Of a stretch of 64,000 bases of DNA, positions 23,192 to 36,150 are shown piece after piece. The translations under genes and the position numbers were made by a program. The stretch's first letter is position 1. Every line of letters begins with the position of its first letter. The stretch covers positions 6,014,001 to 6,078,000 of the forward strand of contig NC_092679.1 in the NCBI RefSeq assembly GCF_964355755.1, given 5' to 3'. The stretch is from Antedon mediterranea. Taxonomy: Eukaryota; Echinodermata; Crinoidea; Comatulida; Antedonidae. The notes under the pieces were generated by a model, which worked only from the letters and a program-made list of their open reading frames with translations, was not told the origin of the DNA and searched no databases.

Positions 23192-24507
23192 TTATAAAAC
23201 CGGTATCTTTGCAACAACATTCCCTTCTAATTTACTGACAGCAATGAAACCGAACAAACATAAAAAAATAAGACCCGTTTTCAAAAGTGGTGCTGCAGAA
23301 CTTTTTTCTAGTGACAGTGGTAAAATATAGGAAATGTCAATTTGTGACATCTTAAAGAAAAAAAAACCAATAAATTTTATATAAATAAAAAAATACTATT
23401 TTTAATTACAAATAGTTTCGTGGACAATTGTAGTTGAAAATTAGTCCAAAAAAATAGTCAAATTCTTCAATAAAATTTCTTATAACTAAACTACATTATA
23501 AATAAGCTCGGAGCTACCCTTCAGAAAATTGTTTTGTTTGTCTTGGTGATTTTGAAGATTCATCAAAATGTAATTTATTTTCTCATTTGTAAATGAATCA
23601 TTCTGATTGGCTAATGAGCTGTCACAAGTGATTGGGCTTCAACAATGCTTTACATTATGCAAATTCTTATTTTTCATAGATTCATTGCTTCTGGTTGGTT
23701 GACCATTTTTTAGATTTAAGTACAGAAAGATGCTCTTTTGTCTTTTAATGAAAACTTTTGATGAGAGGTACTTGGCCTTATTAAAGATTGATAAGTGATA
23801 CCAATGAGAGAGTTCTTTAGCTAAAGTACAGGTAAGAACGATTATTCATTTCTATTTTATTAAACTTTCTGTCATAGCTATCTGCTGTCTATGTTGTGTT
23901 GTCACATTTATTAGACATATTTATTAAATAAGAAATCCTAAATGTTAGTTTTACTGGTCAATTTGATATACCGGTAAATTGAGGAATCAGACGGACGAAC
24001 AAACAGGTTTAAACATGTTTTTGCCACATACTTTATAATGTTCCTGACTGAAGGAGGAACCATTTATGTCTGGAAATCTCATTAGCTATCTTATGAAATA
24101 ACCCATTGTAATATTGTTGTAAGATTTTACCACAAACCTGTTTAGATTTGACTGTATCCTTTCATTCAATCATAAAACCTTTTTTGTAAATTCACGCTTG
24201 GAAAACAAGACATTTAAGATTTTTCATAATTGTTCATTGAAAATTGTTTTTAAAAAGTAGCTAATTTGTGCTGGTTGTGTATGAAAAATTACTGATAGTT
24301 TTTAGTGTAACATTTAGTATGGATTGATTGCTAGGTTTTGTAGAACAAGCTAAGGAAGGTATGCTAGTGTATTACAAATTGAATAAAAGCCCTCTGCTAA
24401 ATTGCAATATATTTTAGTAGATTCAAAGCAAAATTAATATTAGAGGTAAGCTCTTAATAAAGTGGTATGCAATTTGAAAATGAATCATACCACACAGATT
24501 AAACCAA
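23192..24507. other. AT-rich stretch without a supported gene
   Basis: No coding signal. A good donor (ACAG|GTAAGAAC, intron from 23832) exists and could end a non-coding first exon feeding the acceptor at 27111, but nothing else supports it. Confidence 0.35.
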
Positions 24508-24853
24508 AGATATATTGGAATGTCCCCCTAAAAAATAATTGAAAACTTTTTTTTTTATTTTTCATTTTAATGTCACATTAGTTTGTTCACTTTGACCAAA
24601 AACTGGATCGAAAAATAAATTTAATTTAAAGCAAAATTACTTTAGTTTTTTAATACTTTAGTCTGTTAGAAAATGAGTTTTTGGTTAAAATTAACTTTTG
24701 TCTTTTTATAATATAAGTGAAATAATTATATTTTGGGGTTTTTTTTTAATACAGAAGTGAATATCTTTATTAAAACTGCAAGATTACATATTTAAGTCTG
24801 ATTATATTAATCTTCATTTTTCATGTTTTTGGGGGAACAATACACCTTTAAGG
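24508..24853. mobile_element. MITE with decayed left terminus
   Basis: The right end GGGGGAACAATACACCTTTAA and left end TATTGGAATGTCCCCC are inverted and match the termini at 17974 and 45336. Inside is TTCACTTTGACCAAAAACTGGAT, also present in subterminal positions of the larger element. Confidence 0.6.
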
Positions 24854-27111
24854 AGACACTTTGATGGGTCTCAAAGGTGTCCATTTAATAGGGATTCTAC
24901 TGAAACAATAATGGAACTATTGGTATAATTTCTGAATACACACTATGGCACCACTTAGTCGCCATCAAACTTAAAATACTGACTCAAAGAATTAAAGTAT
25001 TTTGTAAATCAATTGTTACAATACATTATAGTCTGTGGGTATGGATATGATACATCCTTTTGTGTATTATTGTTCTTAATTTATTAACCAGAAAACAATG
25101 CATAATATTGATAAATGAACCGTACCTTAATTAAAATAAATAAATATTGTTGTGTAATAATTTTATCCCTTCAATGTACAATGTTACAGAAATATGTCTA
25201 TATTGTCATACCAGATGGTATTGAGAAATCAATTCCTAAATCGTCAGAGCAGATTTTTTCAAACATAAAACTGTGTTTTAGATACAGGTGTTGTTTAGTC
25301 TAATAAATAAAGTTTTTAAAATGTTGGTTTTCATTTCAAAGCTCAATTAAAATTTTCTATCTATCTATCTGCTGCCCTCTATATATTTGTTTGTTACAAC
25401 TTTTTTTTAAACTAGCAACAAACTAATGTGTGTTGGAACCATGGCGGTATGGTAAATACAAGATAGACTCGAAAAGAAGCCCATACTAGCTTTATTTCGA
25501 GATGGGCTTCTAAAGGTTTTACAGTATCCAAATGATTTCAAACTAATGGGAGGAGTGTGTGTGAGTTAAGATAAGATGCTTTGCCATTTCCGGGAACACA
25601 TACTAATATCAATTTTTTTTTACGATATTATTTATGTTCTTTTCCACTTCCCTCTCCTTAAAAAAACGTTTTGTGCAGTCATTAACCCTTTAAACAAAAT
25701 TCAGTTCATTTTTCTCCGATAATCATCTTAATATAGATTTGATCAAACCACACATTATATTGATTCAGCACAAGGTCAAATACAAGGTCATTTATTATGT
25801 AAACCATATGTAGTTTATCTATTGCCATTGTTAAGATCCATCTATAACCTTACAGCATCCTTATGAACTTGCGTTACCTTTTATTATTTCTCACTTCGAT
25901 ATTTTTTATTAAGAACATTGATTAATTTTTTTTCTAAAATGTCATTTAATGTCATAATTAATATTTTCATTTGGCTTTGAAATTAACATTCTCCCGGCGA
26001 CAGTTGATGTCTTATATTTGCAGGTTCTAAAAAAACCTTTATATGAATTAATAAACATAGATTGTTGTGAATATATGCCATTTTAATAGTTATTCACTTT
26101 GACCAAAAATTGGATTTGGAAAAAAATGAAAAAAAAAAAACATAATACAAAGCAAAAACAATTGTCTGTCGGGTGATGGTTTTTTTTAACTGTTTAAACT
26201 TATCTTTTTATTAAGTGAAATTATTATTTTTTTTTGTTTTTTTTGATGGAATAACTTAAACTGCAAAATGGCCTATTCAAAATCTGATATTATTATTCTT
26301 CATTTTTGGTAGAAAATACATTTTTAAATAAGGTGCATAGAGGAAAATTAAAACTAACAACATCTTGTGACAAAACTAACAACAACTTGTGACAAAACTA
26401 ACATCTCGTGACAAAACTAACATCTCACATCAAAATTAAAATCTCACAGTAAAACTAACATAACATCGCACAACAAAATGAACATCAACCAATTTACCAT
26501 CTCAAAACAAAACTGACATCTCACAAAGAAACTGAAATCTCATAGTAAAACTAATATCTTCCGCAACACAATTAACATCTAAAACAACACTTGGGCGTAA
26601 ACAAATTATTTATTTGTAACATTGAAACGTGCTAGGAAACGCACAAAACAAGGCTATCTATCTTACAGTGTCACCACATGTTCAATGTGCATTCAATTTC
26701 ATTTTCTATTATAAAAGAAAGTTGGTATTTCTTTCAAAGAAATAGTAGAATTTATAGATGTTTTCTGTGCACGTAGTCCACAAAAGACTTCTCATTCTTG
26801 TGGCAACTGAGTAGGGAGTCGGACAACTTCCTTGTTTGCAACATTTCTTTGGGATTTTTTGACAATTACGAAGAAATTACAAAATCCTGAAGATTGTAAT
26901 GTTACAGCCAATTTGATTATTTATCATGGTATTATATATTTTTGTTTTTACTTATATTTATAATGTATTTAAAAATTGGTATTGCACTCTGAGAAAGTTT
27001 GATGATAAATATACAAAAACAAATGTTTAAATCAGTCTAACTTAATACATGATTTTCTTTATTTTATGAATGATATCTCATTAAGCATGATGTTGTTTTG
27101 TTTTTATACAG
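24854..27111. other. AT-rich intergenic stretch with decayed repeats
   Basis: No gene was found. At about 26025-26340 a degraded relative of the preceding MITE is visible through ATTCACTTTGACCAAAAATTG and flanking T-rich arms. At 26345-26590 there is a degenerate minisatellite of about 20-25 bp based on ACAAAACTAACATCTC. Confidence 0.45.
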
Positions 27112-27342
27112 GTTGTTTAAAAGAATACATATTAGCCAATATGGACTATCTGGATCCTCGTCAAGAAAGAAAGTTATCTAAGAAGAAGTTGGAAGCCAAA
27201 CAGTTATCACTGCAAGGAACCACCAATTATGGAATGACATTGGACGAAATTGAAATGAATTACATGGTACCGCAAGAAATGCCAGAATTACCCCCAGCGC
27301 CATCTACAAAGCCTCGCCCTAATTTTCATAGATACGTCAAAA
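27112..27342 (+). CDS. Alternative 5' exon 1 (67 codons from ATG 27141)
   Basis: The exon is bounded by TTTTTATACAG at its left and AAAA|GTAAGTAC at its right. The frame from the ATG at 27141 runs to the donor, leaving one base (phase 1). The peptide is Lys/Arg/Glu-rich at first (RQERKLSKKKLEAK), then acidic and proline-rich (MPELPPAPSTKPRP). Upstream of the ATG the frame is open to the acceptor, also in phase 1, so the exon could be internal and symmetric rather than the first coding one. No known domain was recognised. Confidence 0.6.
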
Positions 27343-28815
27343 GTAAGTACTGTTAACAATTATCATGTACAAAGTGCCCTTTTTTCATTGTAAGCTATTT
27401 CTTAAAACTTTAGTTCTTGGAATTTCTTTGAGTCTAAACTTAATCTAGTCTAGCCAACATTTAATGACTAACACGGAAGCGTGTTTTTCTCTAGTTTATG
27501 ATTATCGAAAGGGGTTTTGTTACAGGTGTGAAGAGGAAATAAGGTAGAAATTTACAGAAGGTACATTTGAGATATTTAATGACTTACCGATGTGGAAAAT
27601 CTGTAACTAATACATTAAAATTTAACAATCATTCATTTCATCAATTGCCATACAAATAATACAGAGCATAAAATAAGGATCAACCTAGAAGTAACTTGTC
27701 TTAGTTGGCCCTTTAACATGGTAACAAAAATAATAACAACAAGTGAGAATATGATGAAGCATCAGTAATAATAATAATACAAATTAAATGTATAATGTTT
27801 AAGTAAATATTTCACTCACTATTGGTTTTTATAATGGTTAAGGAATTTGTAAAGAGAAAAAACCAAAGTTTTGCTGTTCAAGGAAATAGGAGAAAATGAA
27901 AGATCAGAGACAGAAACAAAACTCAGGCTTGAAAAAGAAAATTGTGGTATTAAATCCGTGGAGATTTGCAGTAAAAAAATTTCATAAACTTCACCTGATG
28001 TTTGTTTTTGTGAATGCCATATTTGAAATAGTATTTTCAAAAGTACTTCTTAATTTATCTAACCAAATTAAATGCAAAATTAGACTAGGTAACATTTTTT
28101 TTTCAATTAGTTAGTTTTTCTTATCACTTCCTGTCTTTAAAATCTTTTATATGCAGAAGGAGGATCTGTAATAATTACTATAATTGATTTATAACTGCAG
28201 CTGTAACAACATCTACAAACAAAATGCTGAAGTCGGAATATTATATTATTTATCCTCTTATTTTATGAGTCATGCAGAAAGGCATGAAATTGGCTAAATT
28301 TCAAAAAAATCTGGAAAGAAACTGGATATCTAATAACATGTTACTAAATTTATTTCCTGTCAACAACACATTTATTATTATTTTTTCAATGTGTAAAATA
28401 ATAAGTTTGCTGCCTTCACTTCACTCAGACTAAAGGTTTAGAGTTTTAATTGCACCCACAGGATAAAATGGGGTTCAAAACGGGTCAATTTAGAATCTTA
28501 AAGAACCTGTTGTGGTTTTAAAATTTAATCTTACGTGTACAATTTCCTGTTCGATCTAGAGCCAAGCCTTAAATAATAATACTGGAAAAATTATTATTAG
28601 GGTACAAGTGTATATTCAAGACGCTTTCGGATAATAACATTTAGTATCATCTTGTTTTATCTTTAACTTAACTTGTAAAGATTTCTCTACAGCTGAATTC
28701 ATTTTAGAAGTTTTTTTTGTATCAGGAATTTACTTTGCTAAATTGTGAAGCCTTGTGAAAGGAATAACTTTGAAGATTTTCTTTTTGGAAATAACATTTT
28801 TACGGGAAGTTAACA
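27343..28815. other. Intron or intergenic, nothing recognised
   Basis: AT-rich sequence with no repeat family or exon that I could identify; short open frames on both strands lack coding character. Confidence 0.4.
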
Positions 28816-28900
28816 ATGTATCCAGACGAAATTACAATACAAAACGCGACGAGTCCACTTGGACAACAAGTGCTTTCTTACCACCATGGGACTTATTTTT
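28816..28900 (+). CDS. Alternative first exon 2 (28 codons)
   Basis: The ATG in AACAATGT opens a frame of 28 codons that ends at TTTTT|GTAAGTTT in phase 1. The peptide starts MYPDEITIQN and is followed by a Gly/Gln/His stretch. No acceptor is obvious just upstream, as expected for a first exon. It is too short to score as coding alone; support comes from the donor and the shared phase. Confidence 0.5.
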
Positions 28901-29202
28901 GTAAGTTTGTGAGATATTTTTGCTATTGTCTAGTAGCACTATATAGTAGTATTATAAATATAATTGTTTGTTCAACCAAGTTTTATTCATGATAGAACAA
29001 ATTTAAATAAGGCGTGTTGGATTCATTGGTTTGTTAGTATAGCCATTATATAGTTTTATTATAAAAATCCTAGATCAAAAATGGATTGAAGGATTCTTTC
29101 AAATTATTCTGTTAACAAATTTAAATATGATTGTAAATGTTCTGGTTTATAGTGTTAAATGAATTTCATAATTTTTTTTTATGTTTGTTTGTTTGTTCAT
29201 TT

Positions 29203-29446
29203 TTATACTGGGTGACCTCTTCAGTCAAAGACTGATCTCCCAGTGGACCCAGTTGGTGATCAGAGGCTGTGATGTACTAATACACCGGGGTAACCCCCTA
29301 CTCGTCTCGAAAGATGTACTAGGTTCTTTAAAGTGCACACGAGCTAGTTGTGTACACTGGACCTACGGTTTATAGTCCTTATCCGAGAAGACTCGTTCTA
29401 CCACCAGAACCAGGGAGTGAGTGAGCCTCGAACCCTTGCCGATGTA
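29203..29446 (-). repeat. tRNA-derived SINE, 5'-truncated
   Basis: Same family as 22896-23191, about 95% alike by eye. It stops inside the tRNA head after the B box and lacks the A box, so it is a 5'-truncated copy. Confidence 0.8.
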
Positions 29447-30276
29447 TGAAACTACTAAAATAAAGCTGTGTGTTTAAAAATCAATGAAACTGTTTGTGGT
29501 ACTTCTTTACCATCTAAGTTTTTTTTTATTTCAACATGGTTTTTGTAGAAAAGAAATTTCCAAATTCAAAGTAGAAATGTGTATTGTATTGTGGAAAATA
29601 CAACAGATTATGTAGTGTACTCTGTATAGAGAAGAATAACACAGTTTATAAATCAACAAAAATCTAAAAATTTACCACACCTCCTCTCGATCTGCTCCAG
29701 ATAAATTATTTTGAAATTAATAAAACTATCTTAAATAAATAAACTTCTAATAGACATAATGGTTTTTATATGGTACAATATTTGCTGTTAATTTTATGAT
29801 ACTAGTTTCTATCACCTCTCTTGATATCAAACAACAAATGTCATTGGCTGTTCTGTAGTTTGTTGATCAAATTCTGTACAACCAAAATAAACATGTGCAT
29901 TACTTTGTTAGGAGCAAACTTTGTACCTTAGAATTTCCTTCAGCGTGCCATACAGAGGTTCCTGTTCTATAAGCCAATTTGATCATAAATAATTTTATTG
30001 CTTAATCTATTTATTTAGATCCTTGATATTATAGCAATTTTTATGATTCAATTTGAATACTGCCATAGCTGATGTTAGCTACTGTATTCTTAGTCGACAG
30101 TAACATACTATTCTAAAAGTTTGCAAATTTTTGACGGATTTATTGAGGTGTATAACTTCAGCAGAATAATTGAACTATTTCTAGCCACGTTTTAACTGGA
30201 AACGAAAACATTTATAAACTTCTTACGAGTAGTGAAGGAATAACTTTTTATAGTATAATCTGCAATTGTTTCCAAA
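29447..30276. other. Intron, nothing recognised
   Basis: AT-rich sequence with no feature I can support. Confidence 0.4.
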
Positions 30277-30340
30277 ATGATTTGTCCAGTATCTATGGAA
30301 CTTGACCATGCAGGAGAGACTAGCTGTGATGATAATAATG
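30277..30340 (+). CDS. Alternative first exon 3 (21 codons)
   Basis: The ATG in AAAATGAT starts 21 codons (MICPVSMELDHAGETSCDDN...) that end at AATG|GTGAGTTA in phase 1. The peptide is acidic and cysteine-containing. As with the other short first exons, only the start-plus-donor arrangement and matching phase support it. Confidence 0.45.
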
Positions 30341-32183
30341 GTGAGTTAACTACTCTAACCTTGTATTCTTCCTCTGGATGTAGAGGAGGTACATCTACAA
30401 GCTAATCTTATAAATATTAGCTAATAATATAACTTTTACTTCCTTAAAGGTAAAGTGATGAAAAAGTTATATTTTCATAAATAAATTCATGGGGATCCTC
30501 ATTTATTATCTTAACTCCATTCTCTCTCCCTCTTGAAACGTTTTTCGGCATTTCAACATTATGCTTTCCACGATTTGTTTCCACATTTTTCTGTTTTGGG
30601 CAGGATGGTTTACTATGCTAAAGTTTACATTTTTCCTTTTAAATCTTTTTTTATTTGGTTATATTACCCAAAATAAAATTATAAGAAAAAAGGTTTTATT
30701 TTACTTGCAAGAAGATATGGTTGACATTTATGAAGAGGGGTTTTCTACTTTTAGTGGCATTAGAGCTTGCTCCTGAGGCAGAATAGGCTGTTGTTGGTTT
30801 ATCCAGCTCAGGTAAGCGGCACTACAAACATCACTGTTGGCATATAAGAATATATGGAGGTGAACTTCTCTTTATCATGGATGGGGTTAATCAGCACTAT
30901 CTGGCTACAATATCTGTATTTATTTATTTGTAGGGCTATTTATATATTAACTGAAGATTTAATCTCGGCTACCAAATATATTATCTATTTGAACATCATC
31001 TCCTCATTTTGATTGGTATTAAAACTGGAATGTGTAAAAAAAGGAAAAACATTTTTCTTGATCAATGTATGTCTGTCATCACTGGTTTCTGTGTCTTTTA
31101 AGTATTGGAGAGAATGACTATGACATCATTGGTACGTACTGTACTGGAGAATCGTGAGAAGCGACTACTCTGTACGTCTATACATATCTTATTTGTGCTT
31201 TCGCTTTGTAATCACAAGTCAGGGGCGCCTAGGTGGGCTTTCCACTTCACTACAACACAACAACCAATCATGAACTCATCCAAACTGTCATGCTAGTGAT
31301 TGGTCAACTCACTTGTGTTTCACGTACACCCTTACGATACAGTACGTCCAAGTGGAAACCCAGCTTGACCACAGCAACTGTATTGAATAATTATTTAATC
31401 GTGGACGTTGGCATGTTGGTCAAGATAGGATTGATAGGCACAACTGATTATTTTGTTGATTTAGTCCAAATGGTCAAATTCTTTCAAGGTAGAAATACAG
31501 TACTTGCATTGAAAACACTTGAATGATGCAAATAACAGATTACAGTACATTGATTAATACAGATACATTACTATAAAAAATATGTTTACTTTTAGGAATG
31601 TTTGTGGCTATAATATTCACATTCAGACTGGTCAAACAAATATTAGCTATAGGTCTTCATTAATGAAGAAATTTATGTTAACAAATGCTTAAAGAGAAAT
31701 ACTGTTGTAGGATTCACACTACAGTTGAGTAATTTGATGACTTCTCCAAATCTATATAGTAATTCTAGTTGAGTGCATCAAGTCATAGGTACTATGGAAC
31801 CTTGTTAATACTGTTTTCAACAAGTTAAAATGTACAGTATGGTATTAACAAAAGGTTACGCTCAACCATAGCTAAACACAAGAGCCATTATGACTCTAAA
31901 ACCCATCACAATAGTACAATAGCTAAGGATGTACTTTACCGTACATGGCATACAATTAAACTTTTCCAAACCCTGTATGGAAAATCAGTGAAGCATGACC
32001 TGACTCAGTAGTGACGTTTCTTTAGGACCATGTTTTTTTTGCCCTGAGCACAACCCGTCACTCTGATCCAGTTCCTTCCTCTAGTTTTTACTCTCAAAAT
32101 AGTAATATCTGTACTAAGTTGGAGGGCAAGTGTACTATTTGATTCAGAAGTAATAATATCTGTTTGTTAGGCTTACCATCAAT
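30341..32183. other. Intron, weak inverted repeat only
   Basis: Around 31210-31370 GTGGGCTTTCCACTT and AAGTGGAAACCC are inverted, with CCAATCA/TGATTGG between them, so a small foldback element may be present. No exon or gene was found. Confidence 0.3.
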
Positions 32184-32214
32184 ATGGATCAAAGTCAGGA
32201 TGTTGAAAATAGAC
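32184..32214 (+). CDS. Alternative first exon 4 (10 codons)
   Basis: A very short exon, MDQSQDVENR, ending at AGAC|GTAAGTAC in phase 1. A decayed echo of its donor region (GAAAATAGACGCAAGT, with GC for GT) lies about 125 bp downstream, so the site has been locally duplicated. Confidence 0.4.
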
Positions 32215-32613
32215 GTAAGTACCTCTATTCTAAAATTTAGTTCTATTTGATACTTGTTGAGTTTTATGTTTCTTAATTAGGAAAGTGTATACTGTACCTT
32301 TTGTCATAGATAAAATATAGTAATAAATAATTGAAAATAGACGCAAGTTTAATTTTTTTAATATTCTAAATCTACAGTATATCTATTTGACAAAGTTTTA
32401 TGTTCTGAATTTGATGATGATTTGATTTGAATTTATTTGGAATGAGTATAAATACATTCAAAGTGATAACATTAACTTCTGTAACTGACATAACAGAGAC
32501 ATACATTTATAGAAGATTTTCCAATATAGCCCAAAAAGCGTTATTATTTCCATTTGGGGTAGTAGTTAGTAGTGTGTATCTGTATATCTGTATTTTTTAA
32601 GTCATAGGTAAAA

Positions 32614-33245
32614 TAGAGTATAATAACCAGTGATGAAGACCAATTATAAAATTATTTAATTGAAACGTTTCTGTTTAATATTTTAATAACTCTTGACAAT
32701 TGATACACTCTCACCGCTCTTTATTAAAGGAATACCGCCAAAAAGAAAATATGATAATATTGCATTCCATTTTTAGAAGTAAATTTTATTAATGGAATAG
32801 CACACATCGTCCTGTTGTTGTCGAGCACTTTTAAAAAGACTATAAAAGGTAAAAATTAAACAACCTCCGCATCTGGTCCTTTTGTGGTTCATTACATTTG
32901 TTGTTATAGCAAAGTTTATCGTGTCGGCTTTTTATATAGAGTATAACAACCAGTGATGAAGACCAATTCTTATAAAAATATTTCATTGAAACGTTTCTAT
33001 TTTGTTAATAACTCTTGACAATTGATACGCTATCATCTTTAGTAAAGGAATACCGCCAAATAAGGAAATGTAATAATATAATGATATTGCATTCCATTTT
33101 TAGAAATGTTATTAATGGAATAGCACACATTGTCCTGTTGTGTTCGAAGAGACTAAAGGTAAAAATTAAACGGCCTCCGCATCTGGTCCTTTTGTGGTTC
33201 ATCACATTCGTTGTTATAGCAAAGTTTATTGTGTCGGCTTGTTAT
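32614..33245. repeat. Tandem duplication, two units of about 320 bp
   Basis: Both halves run from TAGAGTATAA(T/C)AACCAGTGATGAAGACC through AGGAATACCGCC, TTGCATTCCATTTTTAGAA and CCTCCGCATCTGGTCCTTTTG to AAAGTTTAT(C/T)GTGTCGGCTT. They differ by small indels. No coding content is apparent; short open frames on both strands of the second unit are chance. Confidence 0.85.
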
Positions 33246-34224
33246 TAGGATAAGGCCTATGTTTTATGTAATCTGTGAAATATGTGATAAAAATAGTTAG
33301 TTATCGAAACTCAATCAATCTGCTTTCTGTTTCAACATGCGCATATCCTATTAGCCACTTAATGGTTCTTTAAAATTATTGCTTTTTTCAACATCATTTG
33401 TATAGAATATCACAATGCAATGCAGTTTCAACTTTGTTCATCATGATAAACATAACTTTTTTAATTGTCATTTTCAAATGTCATTTTTTGTAATTGTAAT
33501 GCGTCCATTTTTTTTTTATGCTTAGGGACTACAAAGACAAGCCACTTTGGCTTCTGTGTGTCTTGACCATAAACAATGTAAACTGTCTGTTGATGTTGAA
33601 TAAATGTTGTTGTTTAAATAAAAATTATTGGTTTTGTATTGTGGAGAAAAAAGTCAACTTTTTTCTTCATGGTTGGATGCACTTATCCGATCAAATCCCA
33701 ATATTTTCTTTATGAAAAACCGGTAGAATGTAATTCCTGTGGTGGAATAATCCCTATCCTGTATCGTCATACTAATTTATTTTTGTTGACATCACAAAAA
33801 CAATTTATTGTAGGAGGTAGTACAACTGTGATCCTGGTCCAATGTCAACAATTGTGGTCTAAATCCGTTATTCTTATTGCCAATGGTCATGACATGCACT
33901 TTTATTATTATAGTATAGTTTTATTATTTATTTCCAGTACTTGTTTTTCCCCCTTCATTTTACTTTCTTTAAACTGTGTTTTTCACTTTTTAACTATATC
34001 ATCTTCATTGTGATACTAGGTAACTAATAGCGATTAAAAGGCACCCTTTCAACCCCCCCCCCCCCCCCTCCAAACAAAATGAATGTTATTTGTCTCTCCA
34101 ACTCCAGGCCAAAAACAAAACACAAAATGCTTATAATTAAAATTAATTTATTCACAAGTTTGAAGATACAACTTAACTAGAAATGAATTTTTCACAACAT
34201 TACAATTTCATAAAAAAACCAGTT
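33246..34224. other. Intron with a poly-C tract
   Basis: AT-rich with one run of about 16 C near 34052. No exon was recognised. Confidence 0.35.
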
Positions 34225-34482
34225 TTATGGTAGGAACTTGAAGATTTCCTGCGTAGACAAAACATTCAAACTAGGCCAAAACAAGTTGCAACTGAAAGTT
34301 GCTTCTTGACTGATGCAACCGATTCTTTTCGTCAAGTTCGTTAACAGTTTACCGCATTCTAGGTCATTGATGCGCTTTTTCAAAACACAACTTCGTAGTG
34401 AATCACAGTTTCCTGTTTTACGATTACTCAATTTACCTAAATTTAAGTGCTGACTGTTGAGTCGTTTTACGTGACGCGCCAT
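34225..34482 (-). CDS. Small intronless ORF, antisense in an intron
   Basis: The ATG at 34482 (TCAATGG) opens 85 codons: a basic N-terminus (MARHVKRLNS), a central KKRINDLECGKLL segment that could be helical, and a C-terminal part with CNLFWPSLNVL. Five cysteines are spread along it. On the same strand an AATAAA lies about 75 bp after the stop, and codon use looks balanced. I do not recognise the family. It could be a genuine small gene inside the large intron, a retrocopy, or chance; the polyadenylation signal and unusual GC content in this AT-rich region favour a real gene. Confidence 0.4.
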   Translation of the reverse strand: MARHVKRLNSQHLNLGKLSNRKTGNCDSLRSCVLKKRINDLECGKLLTNLTKRIGCISQEATFSCNLFWPSLNVLSTQEIFKFLP

Positions 34483-34488
34483 TGACAC

Positions 34489-35871
34489 CTCTGCGACAGC
34501 TGTTTTATCTTTTCGTATATTTTGAAAGATTTTCGGTATCTATTATGGGATTGATAGTGACCTGATTAAAATATGACCCAGGTTTTAACGATAGATGACG
34601 TTTACGATGGTCATCTTGTCATTGTAGGGGCGTGTGAAGGGAGGGTTTGTTGGCTCTAATTCAGAATTACGATTAAATCAACTTTTTTTGTAAAGTAAAA
34701 TTAAATAGATATTAATATAGAAATGCATTATTATTTTTAACACAGAATTTTTTTACTTAAATTAAAATGCAGCGATGCAATGAACCGAACACAAAGCAGA
34801 AAATGGTTTCCAGCGTATATTTGTAACAATTATTCAACAAGAGATTCATATTCTTTGTTATGTGTCCCGTGTGCTTATCTAAATAAGAATTTACAATTAT
34901 GTACTTATTTATGTACATTACATTTTTGCATGGATTAAATATTTATCTAATTATTTTAAAATCCATGATGTTTGGAATGATTGCCAAAACATTTAGATAT
35001 TGTTAGACATTTTAAAAACATGTTATGACAATATAGACAATGTGGTGTGTACTTTAAATATAAACCATTTACTATTACGTTTGAGCCCTCGGGCGCTTCA
35101 AGATCTGGTCCAAATCATAGTTTAAATTTTTCTTAAAGTTTGATTAAATGTGAAATTAAAGTGCAGTAGTAACCTTGCACTGGATGGTAGCCAAAATATG
35201 ACTTTTATTTTGGTCACAAAATCTGGACATTCAAAATGAGGTGGTCACTTACGGTAATCTAATTGGCAGATATCCTGATAAGAAGGATCTAAATGATTAA
35301 TATAGGTCATTTGTCTTTCCTGGCATTTTACCATATAAGGGAATTATCAATAATAATATAAAATTATTAAGTATTGAACTTTTAAACCTTATTTAACAAA
35401 AATACCAAGAAAGTAGTACAGGAACATATAATAACAAACACACAATCATTGCAACACACAAACATGTTAAATATTTATACTGTAGATTATAGTATTGGAC
35501 TGTTATTGTCAAGGAAAAATTATAATTTGTATCAAATTGCATATATAATTAAATTGGATGTTAAGCTTAGAACTTTAAGCAAAGCCTTCCTGATAACAAA
35601 AAAAAGTACCTTGAATGTGGAGTGAATCCCCTTAATCATTTTATCATAACATTAGTTTGTTTATGATTATAGGAAACGTTTAAGCTTTTTATCCTGTAAC
35701 GGAACTTAAAGGGACATTTCAATTACTGTAATCTATTTGTTTTTACAGTAATTATAGAAAATTGGTAAAAGTTAATATTCTATCTGGCAGTTAAAATAAA
35801 TAAATGAATAAAAATAGGTTCTTGAATTAACTTTTTTCCTGAAAATGTATTTAACATGAGATAAATTGTTG
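34489..35871. other. Intron, nothing recognised
   Basis: AT-rich. A CAGCTG-containing, less AT-rich patch at 34490-34660 may be the promoter of the antisense ORF. Otherwise featureless. Confidence 0.35.
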
Positions 35872-36150
35872 TACGTTGTCCTAGTGGGTAGTTGTCCTAG
35901 TGGGTACTTGTCCTAGTGGGTAGTTGTCCTAGAGGGTAGTTGTCCTAGTGGGTAGTTGTCCTAGTGGGTAGTTGTCCTAGAGGGGAGTTGTCTTAGCGGG
36001 TAAATGTCCGGGTGGTAGTTGTCCTATGGGGCTTATTGTCCGGGTGGTAGTTGTCCTATCGGGGTTATTGTCCAGGTGGTAGTTGTCCAGGTGGTAGTTG
36101 TCCAGGTGGTAGTTGTCCAGGTGGTAGTTGTCCAGGGCGTAGTTGTCCGG
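35872..36150. repeat. Minisatellite, 15-18 bp unit
   Basis: About 17 copies of GTAGTTGTCCTAGTGGG and variants (AGAGGG, CGGGTG, CAGGTG). The right-hand copies are the shorter GTAGTTGTCCAGGTG. The valine-rich open frame across it is a product of the repeat. Confidence 0.9.
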
